Positions 42,161 through 52,252 of a stretch of 64,000 nt of DNA are shown here, piece by piece. The notes below the pieces were generated by a model. The model worked only from the letters and a program-made list of their open reading frames with translations, was not told the DNA's origin and searched no databases. The DNA is from Pseudomonas poae. Lineage in GTDB: Bacteria; Pseudomonadota; Gammaproteobacteria; Pseudomonadales; Pseudomonadaceae. The DNA lies in the NCBI GenBank assembly GCA_004000515.1, contig CP034537.1, positions 372,001 to 436,000 of the forward strand, given 5' to 3'. Position numbers and translations under genes: made by a program. Within the stretch, counting starts at the first letter, position 1. Each line of letters opens with the position of its first letter.

Positions 42161-42807
42161 TGCGCAGGCTTCCCAGCGGCTTGCTTGTCGGTCTCTTCCT
42201 TGGCCTTGGCCACTTCACCGGCCCAACCATTGATGGTCTTGTCCAGGTCGTTGCCATTGCGCTGCATGGCGTCGGCGAACTGGTCACGGAACAGCTTGCC
42301 GATATTGATGCCGTTGATGATCACGTTACGCAGCTTCCACTCGCCGTTGACCTTCTCCAGCGTGTACTGCACAGGGTAGACCGCGCCGTTGTTGCCTTTG
42401 ACGCTCATATTGACGCTGGTGCGGTCGCCCGACTCATCGCCCGCTGGCGCCACGGTAATGCCCTGGTTGTTGTACTCAAGCAGCGCGTTGCCGTAGAACT
42501 GGAACAGGCCCTTCTTGAAGTTTTCCTGGAAAGTCAGCATCTGCGCCGGGGTGGCCTTACGCGAATACTTGACCGTCATGATGCTGCGGGAAATGCCTTC
42601 GGCATCGACCACAGGGCCGACAATGCTGTTCAGCGCGTCGTAGAACTTGGTCGGGTCTTGCTTGTACTGTTCTTTGTTCGCCGTCAGGTCAGCCAACATC
42701 TTGTTGGTCGTGTCCTGCACCAGGTCGTGCGCAGAACCCGCCGCGTTAGCCATCAGCGGCAGCGCTGCAAGCAGTACCAGCAGGCCACGTCGCAAGGTAG
42801 AGATCAT
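42157..42807 (-). CDS. mlaC: Periplasmic phospholipid-binding protein MlaC
   Basis: Soluble shuttle between the outer membrane and the MlaFEDB complex. 216 residues with signal peptide (RRGLLVLLAALPLMANA). Blocks include VDAEGISRSIMTVKYSRKATPAQ and YTLEKVNGEWKLRNVIINGINIG. I choose the ATG at 42807 (GAGGAA site) over one at 42822. Intact frame. Next gene mlaB overlaps by 4 bp. Confidence 0.92.
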   Translation of the reverse strand: MISTLRRGLLVLLAALPLMANAAGSAHDLVQDTTNKMLADLTANKEQYKQDPTKFYDALNSIVGPVVDAEGISRSIMTVKYSRKATPAQMLTFQENFKKGLFQFYGNALLEYNNQGITVAPAGDESGDRTSVNMSVKGNNGAVYPVQYTLEKVNGEWKLRNVIINGINIGKLFRDQFADAMQRNGNDLDKTINGWAGEVAKAKEETDKQAAGKPAQ

Positions 42808-42818
42808 GAACAGATTCC

Positions 42819-43286
42819 TCATTTGGCGTCTTTATTGACCGTATTGAGCAGGAATTTACCGATCAGGTCCTCAAGCACCAGCGACGACTGCGTGTCGTGG
42901 ATGGTCGAACCATCCTTGAGCAGGGCTGTTTCCCCACCCACGCTGACACCGATGTACTTTTCGCCCAGCAGACCCGCAGTGAGGATAGATGCCGTGGAGT
43001 CGGTCGGCAGATTATCTACCTTCTTATCCACTTGCATCGTCACACGGCCGGTGAAGCTGTCGCGGTCCAGATCGATTGCCGTGACCTTGCCGATGGTTAC
43101 ACCAGCCATGGTCACTTTAGCTCTGACAGTCAAACCGGCGATATTGTCGAAGTACGCGTAAAGTTTATAAGTATCGGCGGTGGGGCTGGCCGAAAGGCCG
43201 CTGACTCGCAGGGCCAGCAACAGTAAAGCCAGGATGCCAGCCAGCAAGAAAAGGCCGACACCGATTTCCACAGTGCGGTTTTGCAT
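42819..43286 (-). CDS. mlaD: MCE-domain substrate-binding protein MlaD
   Basis: Inner-membrane-anchored MCE protein forming the hexameric ring of the Mla ABC complex in the periplasm. 155 residues: one N-terminal helix (VGLFLLAGILALLLLALRV) and a single MCE domain (YAYFDNIAGLTVRAKVTMAGVTIG). Intact. Start overlaps the mlaE stop by a base. Confidence 0.93.
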   Translation of the reverse strand: MQNRTVEIGVGLFLLAGILALLLLALRVSGLSASPTADTYKLYAYFDNIAGLTVRAKVTMAGVTIGKVTAIDLDRDSFTGRVTMQVDKKVDNLPTDSTASILTAGLLGEKYIGVSVGGETALLKDGSTIHDTQSSLVLEDLIGKFLLNTVNKDAK

Positions 43287-44083
43287 CAGAAATCTCCAAA
43301 CATCAAGGCGGTCAAAATGAAGTCAAGGCCCAGTACCGCCAGCGAGGCGTACACAACGGTCTTGGTGGTGGCGCGACTGATCCCTTCTGAAGTGGGCTCA
43401 CAGTCATAGCCTTGGAATACGGCGATCCAGGTCACTACAAAGGCGAAGACGATGCTCTTTATGATGCCGTTGAGCACGTCACCGCTGAAGGTCACGCTGT
43501 TTTGCATGTTGGCCCAGTAGGAGCCGTCGTAGACGCCCAGCCAGTCCACCGCCACCCACGAACCGCCCCAGATACCGACCACGCTGAAGATCATCGCCAG
43601 CAGTGGCAGGGAAATGAAGCCGGCCCACAGGCGCGGGGCAACAATGTACTTGAGCGGGTCCACGCCGATCATTTCCAGGCTGGACAGCTGCTCGGTGGAC
43701 TTCATGTTGCCGATCTCGGCGGTGAGCGCTGAACCTGCGCGCCCGGCAAACAGCAAGGCAGTGACCACTGGCCCCAGCTCACGCAACAGTGTCAGGGCGA
43801 CCATCTGCCCCACCGCCTGCTCCGAACCGTAGCTGGAGAGGATATTGAAGCCCTGCAACGCCAGCACCATGCCAATGAACACCCCGGAGACCACGATGAT
43901 CACCAGGGACATCACACCTACAGCATGCAACTGCTTGATCAACAGGCCAAAGCCACCGCCAATGCCGCCGCGGCCGAGCAAGGCGTGGAACAGGAAAATC
44001 GTCGAACGGCCCAGCACTTCGACGATGTCGATGCCCGAGCGACCGAAAAGGCGAACCTTCTCGATGAGAGATGTCTTGCGCAT
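43286..44083 (-). CDS. mlaE: Phospholipid ABC transporter permease MlaE
   Basis: Inner-membrane permease of the Mla retrograde lipid transport system, 265 residues, about five to six helices. Signature blocks: [30 protein letters not shown] and [15 protein letters not shown]. Intact. Start overlaps the mlaF stop by a base. Confidence 0.94.
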   Translation of the reverse strand: MRKTSLIEKVRLFGRSGIDIVEVLGRSTIFLFHALLGRGGIGGGFGLLIKQLHAVGVMSLVIIVVSGVFIGMVLALQGFNILSSYGSEQAVGQMVALTLLRELGPVVTALLFAGRAGSALTAEIGNMKSTEQLSSLEMIGVDPLKYIVAPRLWAGFISLPLLAMIFSVVGIWGGSWVAVDWLGVYDGSYWANMQNSVTFSGDVLNGIIKSIVFAFVVTWIAVFQGYDCEPTSEGISRATTKTVVYASLAVLGLDFILTALMFGDF

Positions 44084-44892
44084 CAGCGCTTCCCCAGAAG
44101 ATCTGAGCGGTAGTCCGCTGCCGGAAAGTGAAACGGCACTGGGCCATCGGGATCGCCGGTCATGAATTGGCGAATGCGCGGGTTATCGGCGTTCATCAGC
44201 TCTTCAGGCGTGCCCTGCCCCAGTACCTGGCCGTCGCCGACCACGTAGAGGTAATCGGCAATGCTCGCGGTTTCTGCAAGATCGTGGGAAACCACGATGC
44301 TGGTGATGCCCAGCGCGTCGTTGAGCAGGCGGATCAGGCGCACGAGGACGCCCATGGCGATCGGGTCCTGGCCGACGAAGGGCTCGTCGTACATGAGGAT
44401 CTGCGGGTCGAGGGCTATGGCACGCGCCAGGGCCACACGCCGCTTCATGCCGCCGGACAGTTCATCGGGCATCAGGTCGATGGCACCGCGAAGGCCTACG
44501 GCCTGCAGTTTCAGCAACACAATGTCACGAATCATTTCATCAGACAGCTGGGTATGCACCCGCAGCGGGAAAGCTACGTTTTCGAAAACGTCGAGGTCGG
44601 TGAACAGCGCGCCACTCTGGAACAGCACGCCCATGTGCTTGCGCGCATCGAACAGATCACTGCGCGACAGCGTCGGCAAATTCTGGCCGTTGACCCACAC
44701 TTCGCCGGCGCTGGGGCGCAACTGCATGCCCATTAGCCGCAACAGGGTGGTCTTGCCGCAACCGGAAGGCCCCATGATGCCCGTGACCTTGCCGCGGGGA
44801 ATGCGAATATCGACGTTATTGAAGATGCTGCGCGTCCCGCGCTTGAAGGTCAGTCCCTTCAGCTCGACCGCGTAGGCGTTATCGGCACTCAT
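44083..44892 (-). CDS. mlaF: Phospholipid ABC transporter ATP-binding protein MlaF
   Basis: ATPase of the Mla complex. 269 residues: Walker [16 protein letters not shown] near 40, signature [15 protein letters not shown] near 145, Walker [15 protein letters not shown]-terminal extension ([17 protein letters not shown]) is typical. First gene of mlaFEDCB; divergent from kdsD. Start at 44892. Confidence 0.94.
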   Translation of the reverse strand: MSADNAYAVELKGLTFKRGTRSIFNNVDIRIPRGKVTGIMGPSGCGKTTLLRLMGMQLRPSAGEVWVNGQNLPTLSRSDLFDARKHMGVLFQSGALFTDLDVFENVAFPLRVHTQLSDEMIRDIVLLKLQAVGLRGAIDLMPDELSGGMKRRVALARAIALDPQILMYDEPFVGQDPIAMGVLVRLIRLLNDALGITSIVVSHDLAETASIADYLYVVGDGQVLGQGTPEELMNADNPRIRQFMTGDPDGPVPFHFPAADYRSDLLGKR

Positions 44893-45200
44893 CTAATCTC
44901 CTTGGGATGCAGCCTCTCGCTCAGACACCACGCTTGCGACAAACGTTTGCAATGCTTGTGCATAACCGCGCAATAAATAGCCACATGGGCAGAGCGGACC
45001 GAACTGGCGGCGAACTATATCACTGCTGGTACAACGCGCCCAAGGCCGGAACGGTGCTTGTTCAGATTGGAGACAGGGAAAAAACGTTGCTGAGCATGAA
45101 TCTCACGCACCCACCGAATAAAGGCTGACGAACTTACGTGAGGGAATTGATCATTACCGCTATAATCGCCGACTTTTCGTCAGGCTATACGATTTCAGAC
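44893..45200. other. Divergent intergenic region mlaF / kdsD (308 bp)
   Basis: No credible gene. A TATAAT at 45161-45166 points to kdsD. Presumably also holds the mla operon promoter near 44900-44950; I could not fix it by eye. Confidence 0.5.
45161..45166 (+). promoter_or_regulatory. Candidate -10 element (TATAAT) of the kdsD operon
   Basis: TATAAT lies 35 bp before the kdsD ATG, which would leave a leader of roughly 28 bases. The -35 region is unclear (CTTACG at the expected distance). Confidence 0.45.
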
Positions 45201-46175
45201 ATGAGCCAATCCAGCGACCTTATTCAATCCGCACAACGCACCATCCGCCTTGAGCTTGAAGCCGTGGAAGGCTTGCTGGCGCATATCGACGCAGATTTCG
45301 TACGCGCCTGCGAGATAATTCTGGCCAGCAAAGGCCGCGTTGTCGTGGTAGGCATGGGCAAGTCGGGCCACGTCGGCAACAAGATCGCCGCCACCCTGGC
45401 CAGCACCGGAACCACCGCTTTTTTTGTACACCCCGCCGAAGCCAGCCACGGCGACATGGGCATGATCACCAAGGATGACATCATCCTGGCGCTGTCCAAC
45501 TCCGGCACCACCAACGAAATTGTGACCCTGCTGCCGTTGATCAAGCGCCTGGGTATCAAGATGATCAGCGTAACCGGCAACCCGGAGTCGACACTGGCCA
45601 AGGCCGCCGAGGTGAACCTGAATGTTCACGTCGCCCATGAGGCTTGCCCGCTGAACCTGGCCCCGACCTCCTCCACCACCGCTGCCTTGGTCATGGGTGA
45701 TGCCCTGGCCGTCGCGTTGCTGGAAGCACGTGGATTTACCGCTGAAGACTTCGCGTTTTCCCACCCGGGTGGCGCCCTGGGCCGCCGCCTGCTGCTGAAA
45801 GTGGAAAACGTCATGCACTCGGGCGATGAACTGCCTCACGTCCAGCGCGGCACTTTGCTGAAGGAAGCGCTGATGGAAATGACCCGCAAGGGGCTGGGCA
45901 TGACCGTCATTCTGGAAGCCGACGGCACCCTGGCCGGGGTGTTCACCGACGGCGATCTGCGCCGCACCCTGGATCGCACCATTGATATCCACACCGCAAC
46001 CATTGATGCGGTAATGACGCCTCACGGCAAGACTGCACGCCCTGAAATGCTGGCAGCCGAAGCCTTGAAAATCATGGAAGACCACAAGATCGGCGCGCTG
46101 GTGGTGGTCGATAGCGGCAACCACCCGATTGGCGCCCTGAACATGCACGACTTGCTGCGTGCGGGAGTGATGTAA
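45201..46175 (+). CDS. kdsD: Arabinose-5-phosphate isomerase KdsD
   Basis: Converts D-ribulose 5-phosphate to D-arabinose 5-phosphate, the entry to Kdo for LPS inner core. 324 residues: SIS domain (GMGKSGHVGNKIAATLASTG near 50, ALSNSGTTNEI near 95) and two C-terminal CBS domains. Start at 45201 (MSQSSDLIQSAQ), as in orthologues; an upstream extension to 45138 is unlikely. First gene of kdsD-kdsC-lptC-lptA-lptB-rpoN. Confidence 0.95.
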   Translation: MSQSSDLIQSAQRTIRLELEAVEGLLAHIDADFVRACEIILASKGRVVVVGMGKSGHVGNKIAATLASTGTTAFFVHPAEASHGDMGMITKDDIILALSNSGTTNEIVTLLPLIKRLGIKMISVTGNPESTLAKAAEVNLNVHVAHEACPLNLAPTSSTTAALVMGDALAVALLEARGFTAEDFAFSHPGGALGRRLLLKVENVMHSGDELPHVQRGTLLKEALMEMTRKGLGMTVILEADGTLAGVFTDGDLRRTLDRTIDIHTATIDAVMTPHGKTARPEMLAAEALKIMEDHKIGALVVVDSGNHPIGALNMHDLLRAGVM

Positions 46176-46700
46176 ATGACAGGCGATCTGCTAAAACGCG
46201 GCAAGCACATCAAACTGGCAATCTTTGACGTCGACGGCGTACTGACCGATGGCCGCCTGTACTTCCTGGAAGACGGCAGTGAATTCAAGACCTTCAACAC
46301 CCTCGATGGCCAGGGCATCAAGATGCTGATGGCGGCGGGCGTGCAAACGGCGATTATCAGCGGCAGAAAAACCCCCGTTGTGGAACGTCGCGCACAAAAC
46401 CTGGGGATTCCTCACCTGTATCAGGGCCGCGAGGATAAACTGGTGGTTCTGGACGAGCTTCTTGGCCAACTCAACCTAAGCTATGAGCAGGTCGCTTATT
46501 TAGGCGATGACCTGCCCGACTTGCCGGTGATTCGTCGAGTAGGACTGGGCATGGCCGTCGCCAATGCGGCGTCGTTTGTTCGCGAGCACGCCCATGGCAT
46601 CACCACCGCCCGTGGCGGCGAAGGTGCCGCCCGCGAGTTCTGCGAACTGATCCTGCGCGCCCAAGGCAGCCTTGAAGCGGCCCACGCCGCCTACCTATAG
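46176..46700 (+). CDS. kdsC: 3-deoxy-D-manno-octulosonate 8-phosphate phosphatase KdsC
   Basis: HAD-family phosphatase, releases Kdo from Kdo-8-P. 174 residues; nucleophile motif DVDGVLTDG at 20, AIISGRKTP, and the C-terminal YLGDDLPDLPV for metal binding. Starts directly after the kdsD stop. Intact. Confidence 0.95.
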   Translation: MTGDLLKRGKHIKLAIFDVDGVLTDGRLYFLEDGSEFKTFNTLDGQGIKMLMAAGVQTAIISGRKTPVVERRAQNLGIPHLYQGREDKLVVLDELLGQLNLSYEQVAYLGDDLPDLPVIRRVGLGMAVANAASFVREHAHGITTARGGEGAAREFCELILRAQGSLEAAHAAYL

Positions 46701-46708
46701 AGCGTTTT

Positions 46709-47280
46709 ATGCTGAGCAAAAGATTCGCAACTTCCTGTTATTCGGGGTCATTGCCGCGCTGTTCCTGGCGGTGGGCTACTGGAATATCAGCCCGGAGCGC
46801 TTCCTCGACCAACCGGCTGCACAGGTTGATGAGGGCGCTATCGACTATTACGCGATCAACGCCAAAAGCGTGCAATTCCTGCCCGACGGCAAGGTGCAGT
46901 ACGAAATGACCTCGGACAAGGTTGAACACCTGAAGGCTACCGAAGTCACTCTACTGACCAACCCGGACATGAACATCTACCGTGGCACCGAGTTCCCGTG
47001 GCACGTCACCAGCAAGCGTGGCGAGGTCAACCCGGACGGCACCGAGGTCGAACTGATCGACTCCGTGCGCGTTGCGCGCACCGACGACAAGAATCGCGAC
47101 ACCGTGATTACCAGCAGTCGCATGACCGTATTCCCGCAGAAGCAATATGCGCAGACCGAGCAAGACGTTAGAATCGACGGCGCTGGCGGTGTATCGACTG
47201 GCAAAGGAATGAAAGCGTATTTGAAAGAAAGCAGGATACACCTGCTATCGAACGTAAGAGGACAGTATGAGGCTCGTTAA
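46709..47280 (+). CDS. lptC: LPS export ABC transporter periplasmic protein LptC (one frameshift)
   Basis: Bitopic inner-membrane protein, bridge between LptBFG and LptA. About 190 residues: ATG at 46709 reads MLSKKIRNFLLFGVI once one missing A in the A4 at 46718-46721 is restored. One transmembrane helix (FLLFGVIAALFLAVGYW) and a periplasmic beta-jellyroll (VQFLPDGKVQYEMTSDKVEHL). It starts 9 bp after the kdsC stop. An unbroken alternative frame from 46672 gives a non-homologous N-terminus. Overlaps lptA by 14 bp. Confidence 0.9.
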
Positions 47281-47800
47281 AACTCTCCCTATTTTGCTCG
47301 GTCTGGGCGCAGCACTGGGAAGCGTGAGCGCCTGGGCTCTGCCGAACGATAGCCAGCAGCCGATCCACATCTCCGCTGACGATGCGCAACTGGACGACAA
47401 GCAAGGCGTTGCCACTTACACAGGCGGCGTGATCATCACCCAGGGCTCGATGAAGATCACCGGCAACACGGTTACGCTGACTCGCACGCAGTCCGGCGAC
47501 ATCGACGTGGTGACCTCGGTGGGCAACCTGGCTTACTTCGAGCAAAAGCAGGCGGCTACCGATACAGCGCCAATGAAGGGCTACGGCAAGACTATCCAGT
47601 ATCACGCCCAGCAAAACCGCATTGTCCTGATCGACCAAGCCAAGGTCCTCAGCCCCGATGGCAACTCCACGGAAGGTGAAAAAATCACCTATGACACCGT
47701 GAAACAGGTCGCCAACGCCGGCCGTGCCAATGGCAGCAAGGTGACAGCACCACGCCCACGTATCGACATGGTTATCCAGCCGAAGAAGAAGGCCGAGTAA
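47267..47800 (+). CDS. lptA: LPS transport periplasmic protein LptA (LptH)
   Basis: Periplasmic bridge protein carrying LPS from LptC to LptD. 177 residues with signal peptide ([18 protein letters not shown]), then the OstA-like jellyroll: [25 protein letters not shown]. In pseudomonads often called LptH. Intact, overlaps lptB by one base. Confidence 0.93.
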   Translation: MRLVKTLPILLGLGAALGSVSAWALPNDSQQPIHISADDAQLDDKQGVATYTGGVIITQGSMKITGNTVTLTRTQSGDIDVVTSVGNLAYFEQKQAATDTAPMKGYGKTIQYHAQQNRIVLIDQAKVLSPDGNSTEGEKITYDTVKQVANAGRANGSKVTAPRPRIDMVIQPKKKAE

Positions 47801-48525
47801 TGGCAACCCTGAAAGCCCAGCATCTGGCCAAGGCCTATAAAAGCCGTCAGGTCGTGCGCGACGTCAGCCTGTCGATCGACAGCGGCCAGATCGTCGGCTT
47901 GCTCGGCCCTAACGGCGCCGGCAAGACCACTTGCTTCTACATGATCGTCGGCCTGGTCCAGGCCGACCAGGGTCGTGTATTGATCGACGACCTGGACGTC
48001 AGCCACCAGCCGATGCACGGTCGTGCTCGTGCGGGTATCGGCTATCTGCCCCAAGAAGCGTCGATCTTCCGCAAACTATCGGTTGCCGACAACATCATGG
48101 CGATCCTCGAGACCCGCAAGGAACTCGACCGTGACGGCCGCCGCAAAGAGCTGGAAAGCCTGCTGCAGGAATTCCACATCAACCACATCCGCGACAACCT
48201 CGGCATGAGCCTGTCCGGTGGTGAGCGCCGTCGCGTGGAAATCGCCCGGGCCCTGGCCACTGCGCCCAAGTTCATCCTGCTGGACGAACCGTTTGCCGGC
48301 GTCGACCCCATTTCGGTCGGCGACATCAAGCAGATCATCCATCACCTCAAGGCCAAGGGCATCGGTGTACTGATCACCGACCACAACGTGCGTGAAACCC
48401 TCGATATCTGCGAAACCGCCTATATCGTCAACGACGGCCAGCTGATCGCCGAAGGTGACTCCGCCACCATCCTGGCCAACGAACTGGTCAAGGAAGTGTA
48501 CCTGGGTCACGAGTTCCGCCTGTAA
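47800..48525 (+). CDS. lptB: LPS export ABC transporter ATP-binding protein LptB
   Basis: ATPase powering LPS extraction. 241 residues: Walker [14 protein letters not shown] near 40, signature [16 protein letters not shown] near 135, Walker [14 protein letters not shown]. Intact. rpoN follows after 184 bp, a common order in gammaproteobacteria. Confidence 0.95.
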   Translation: MATLKAQHLAKAYKSRQVVRDVSLSIDSGQIVGLLGPNGAGKTTCFYMIVGLVQADQGRVLIDDLDVSHQPMHGRARAGIGYLPQEASIFRKLSVADNIMAILETRKELDRDGRRKELESLLQEFHINHIRDNLGMSLSGGERRRVEIARALATAPKFILLDEPFAGVDPISVGDIKQIIHHLKAKGIGVLITDHNVRETLDICETAYIVNDGQLIAEGDSATILANELVKEVYLGHEFRL

Positions 48526-48627
48526 ACACCGTGGTGTCACGGCCGCTCGCCAAGGCGCGCGGGAGTCAATGAAAACCTCCGGATTTTTATTGTTACCGCG
48601 CTCTAGGCAAAGCCCCGATATCAGGCA

Positions 48628-48633
48628 TATAAT
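48628..48633 (+). promoter_or_regulatory. Candidate -10 element (TATAAT) before rpoN
   Basis: A perfect TATAAT 77 bp upstream of the rpoN ATG suggests rpoN has its own promoter besides read-through from lptB. The -35 region is unremarkable. Confidence 0.4.
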
Positions 48634-48709
48634 TTGCTTATGTTTGGCGCTCACGCGCCCTGTCGTGGATGGCGCATTGCGCCGGCGAATAAGGTGTTAA
48701 GCCCCTGCC

Positions 48710-50204
48710 ATGAAACCATCGCTAGTCCTGAGAATGGGCCAGCAGCTGACGATGACACCGCAGCTGCAACAGGCCATCCGCCTGCTTCAATTGTCGACCC
48801 TGGACCTGCAACAGGAAATCCAGGAGGCCTTGGAGTCCAATCCGATGCTCGAACGCCAGGAAGAAGGCGACGACTTCGATAATGCAGACCCGCTGGCCGA
48901 CAACATCGAGCAAAAACCCAATTCCGACGTGCAGGAACCTTCCTATCAGGAAACCGCCCCTACGGTGGACAACCTAGAGGAAGGCGAATGGAACGAACGC
49001 ATTCCCAACGAGCTTCCGGTCGACACCGCCTGGGAAGACGTCTACCAGACCAGCGCCAGCAGCCTGCCCAGCAACGACGATGACGAGTGGGACTTCACCA
49101 CCCGCACCTCCGCTGGCGAGAGCCTGCAGAGCCATCTGCTGTGGCAACTGAACCTTGCGCCGATGTCGGACACCGATCGGCTGATCGCTGTAACCCTCAT
49201 CGATTGCATCAACAACCAGGGCTACCTGGACGAGACCCTTGAAGAGATTCTTGAGGCGTTCGACCCGGAACTGGACATTGAGCTGGACGAAATCGAAGCC
49301 GTCCTGCACCGCATCCAGCAATTCGAGCCGGCCGGCATTGGCGCTCGCACCCTTAGTGAATGCCTGCTGCTGCAATTGCGCCAACTGCCAGCCAAGACGC
49401 CGTGGCTCAGCGAAGCTCAGCGCTTGGTCACCGACTACATCGACCTGCTGGGCAGCCGCGACTACAGCCAGTTGATGCGTCGCATGAAGCTCAAGGAAGA
49501 CGACCTGCGCCAGGTCATCGAGCTGGTACAAAGCCTGAACCCACGCCCGGGCTCGCAGATCGAGTCCAGCGAAGCCGAATACGTCGTCCCCGACGTCATC
49601 GTACGCAAGGACAACGAGCGCTGGCTGGTAGAACTGAACCAGGAGTCGGTGCCACGCCTACGGGTCAATCCGCAATACGCCGGATTTGTGCGTCGCGCCG
49701 ACACCAGCGCCGACAACACCTTCATGCGCAACCAGTTGCAGGAAGCCCGCTGGTTCATCAAGAGCCTGCAGAGCCGTAACGAAACCCTGATGAAAGTCGC
49801 CACCCAGATCGTCGAGCACCAACGCGGCTTCCTGGAATACGGCGATGAAGCAATGAAACCCTTGGTTCTGCATGACATCGCCGAGGCGGTGGGTATGCAC
49901 GAATCGACGATTTCCCGGGTAACCACGCAAAAGTTCATGCATACCCCACGAGGGATATATGAACTGAAATACTTTTTCTCCAGCCATGTCAGCACCTCCG
50001 AAGGCGGCGAATGCTCGTCCACGGCGATCCGCGCGATCATCAAAAAACTGGTTGCCGCGGAAAATCAGAAAAAAGCCGTTGAGTGACAGCAAGATCGCTG
50101 GTTTACTGGAGGCACAAGGCATTCAGGTCGCCCGTCGAACCGTCGCCAAGTACCGCGAATCCCTTGGGATCGCGCCTTCCAGCGAGCGCAAGCGTTTGAT
50201 GTGA
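48710..50204 (+). CDS. rpoN: RNA polymerase sigma-54 factor RpoN (one frameshift)
   Basis: Sigma factor for nitrogen, motility and other activator-dependent promoters. About 497 residues. Region I is [29 protein letters not shown], followed by an acidic region II, the core-binding domain, and the helix-turn-helix [26 protein letters not shown] (each quoted in part). The RpoN box [10 protein letters not shown] near the C-terminus falls in another frame because of one extra A in the A6 at 50069-50074; removing it restores it. If the indel were real, the protein would lose the box that reads the -24 element. Confidence 0.95.
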
Positions 50205-50279
50205 CGGGCGGGCCATAGCGTTCCAGTGGCAGGCACCCCGGCCTGCCGCTTTATGCACTGGCAACGAAGGAGAAGCTGT

Positions 50280-50585
50280 ATGCAAGTCAACATCAGTGGA
50301 CACCATGTAGAAGTCACCCCTCCACTGCGCGACTACGTCGAGCAGAAGCTGAAAAGGCTTGAGGGTCATTTTGACAAGATCACCAATGTGCAAGTGATCA
50401 TGAAGGTCGACAAACTTCAGCAGAAAATCGAAGCGACCCTACAGATTCCCGGTGGCGAAGTAGTCGCCAATGCCGAGCATGAAGACATGTATGCATCGAT
50501 CGATGCCTTGACTGACAAGCTTGACCGCCAACTTAAAAAGCATAAGGAAAAGCAGCAGAGCCTTCTTCAGGGCACAGGCCGCTAA
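50280..50585 (+). CDS. hpf: Ribosome hibernation-promoting factor HPF (short)
   Basis: Binds the 30S decoding site and stabilises 100S dimers in stationary phase. 101 residues, MQVNISGHHVEVTPPLRDYV, the short HPF form (YfiA/YhbH fold). GAAGGAG upstream. Gene order rpoN-hpf-ptsN-rapZ-ptsO is typical of gammaproteobacteria. Confidence 0.94.
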   Translation: MQVNISGHHVEVTPPLRDYVEQKLKRLEGHFDKITNVQVIMKVDKLQQKIEATLQIPGGEVVANAEHEDMYASIDALTDKLDRQLKKHKEKQQSLLQGTGR

Positions 50586-50597
50586 CACTTCCCACCC

Positions 50598-51061
50598 ATG
50601 ATTCGACTTGAAACCATCCTGACCCCCGGCCGTTCCCTTGTGAACGTGCCGGGCGGCAGTAAAAAGAAAGCCCTCGAACAAATTGCCAACCTGATCGCGC
50701 GCGAAGTGCCAGATCTGGAGATGCAAGATGTCTTCGACGCTCTGATTGCTCGTGAAAACTTGGATCAACCGGTTTTGGTAACGGCATCGCCATTCCTCAC
50801 TGCCGCCTCAAAGGCTGCGAGACACCCGTCAGCGCATTGCTGCACCTGGAAGCTCCCATCGATTTCGACGCCATCGACGGCGCCCCGGTAGACCTGCTGT
50901 TTGTATTGCTGGTCCCGCAGGCTGCCACCGATGCGCACCTGGAACTGCTTCGGCAGATCGCCAGCATGCTCGACCGCAAGGAAGTACGCGACAAACTGCG
51001 CAGTGCCAGCAGCAATGAGGCGCTGTACCAGGTTGTCCTGGATGAACAGAACGGGCAGTAA
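50598..51061 (+). CDS. ptsN: Nitrogen PTS EIIA component PtsN (one frameshift)
   Basis: Phosphoacceptor of the nitrogen-type PTS, signalling potassium and nitrogen/carbon state. About 154 residues. A missing G at 50762-50763 splits it after LIARENL; restored, the active site reads [12 protein letters not shown] with His68. Begins 13 bp after hpf. Partners: PtsO in this operon, PtsP elsewhere. Confidence 0.92.
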
Positions 51062-51063
51062 TC

Positions 51064-51920
51064 ATGCGTTTGATCATCGTCAGCGGCCGCTCCGGCTCGG
51101 GTAAAAGTACCGCCCTCAACGTTCTTGAGGACAACGGTTTCTATTGCATCGACAACCTGCCTGCTGGCCTGCTGCCTGAACTGGCGGAACGCGCGCTGAT
51201 CCATACTGAACTGGCCCAGCCCCTAGTCGCCGTTTCGATCGATGCCCGCAACCTGCCCAGCCATCTTGAACGTTTCCCGATATTGCTTGAGGAAGTCAGG
51301 GCCAAGCATATCCATTGTGATGTGCTGTACCTGGATGCCGACGAAGAGACCTTGCTCAAGCGTTTCTCCGAAACACGTCGACGCCACCCCTCAGCAGCCC
51401 GCATCGCTCCCTGGCCGAAGCCATCGAAGATGAAACCAAGCTGCTGGGCCCGATCATTGACCTCGCCGACCTCAAGATCAACACCACCAGCCTCAACCTG
51501 TACCAGTTGCGCGATGCCATTAAGCTACGCCTGCTGAATCAGCCGGAACCCGGCACTGCGTTTCTCGTGGAGTCTTTTGGGTTCAAGCGAGGCATGCCGG
51601 TGGATGCCGACCTGGTGTTCGACGTGCGCTGCCTGCCCAACCCCTATTGGAAGCCGGAGCTGCGCGAGCAATCCGGGCTGGATCAACCGGTGGCCGAGTA
51701 TTTGGCGGCACAACCGGACGTAGAGGAGATGTTCCAGGACATTTCCAGCTACCTGCTCAAGTGGCTGCCGCGTTTTGCCGCCAGCAACCGGGCCTATGTC
51801 ACCATCGCTATCGGCTGCACCGGCGGCCATCACCGTTCGGTCTACCTGACCGAACGCCTGGGCCAGGTGCTACAAAAAACCCTCAAGAACGTCCAGGTTC
51901 GCCACCGCGACCTTAGCTGA
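51064..51920 (+). CDS. rapZ: RNase adapter RapZ (one frameshift)
   Basis: P-loop protein that in E. coli guides RNase E to the sRNA GlmZ. About 285 residues: Walker [12 protein letters not shown] near 10 and, in the C-terminal half, [19 protein letters not shown], the RapZ signature. A missing C at 51387-51390 splits it after SETRRRHP; restored it reads [15 protein letters not shown]. Starts 3 bp after ptsN. In pseudomonads its RNA partner is less clear. Confidence 0.93.
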
Positions 51921-51936
51921 AAGGAACACCTGCGCG

Positions 51937-52209
51937 ATGCCCGCTCTGGAAATTGAAATCATCAACAAGCTGGGCCTGCACGCCCGTGCCTCGGCCAAAT
52001 TCGTCGGGGTTGCCGGGCAGTTTCCCTGCCAGATTCGCGCCGGGCGCACGCCGGAATCCATGGTCGATGGCAAAAGCATCATGGCCATGATGATGTTAGC
52101 CGCCGGCAAGGGCACCAAGATTCATTTGAAAACCGAAGGCGAGCAAGAAGACGAAGCAATGAACGCGCTTGTGGCGCTGATCAATAACTTCTTTGATGAG
52201 GGTGAGTAA
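51937..52209 (+). CDS. ptsO: Nitrogen PTS phosphocarrier NPr (PtsO)
   Basis: HPr-family phosphocarrier, 90 residues, linking PtsP to PtsN. His15 in GLHARAS is the phosphorylated residue and MVDGKSIMAMMML the second signature. Starts 17 bp after rapZ. Intact. Confidence 0.95.
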   Translation: MPALEIEIINKLGLHARASAKFVGVAGQFPCQIRAGRTPESMVDGKSIMAMMMLAAGKGTKIHLKTEGEQEDEAMNALVALINNFFDEGE

Positions 52210-52226
52210 ACTCACCCTTTGAGACG

Positions 52227-52252
52227 GGCGTGAAGCCGCAACGGCTTCACCC
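52227..52252. terminator. Hairpin between ptsO and the ZIP gene
   Basis: GGG-GTGAAGCCG / CGGCTTCACCCC stem with a CAA loop and one bulged C, no T-run. It overlaps the end of the ZIP gene and lies between convergent genes. Confidence 0.5.
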
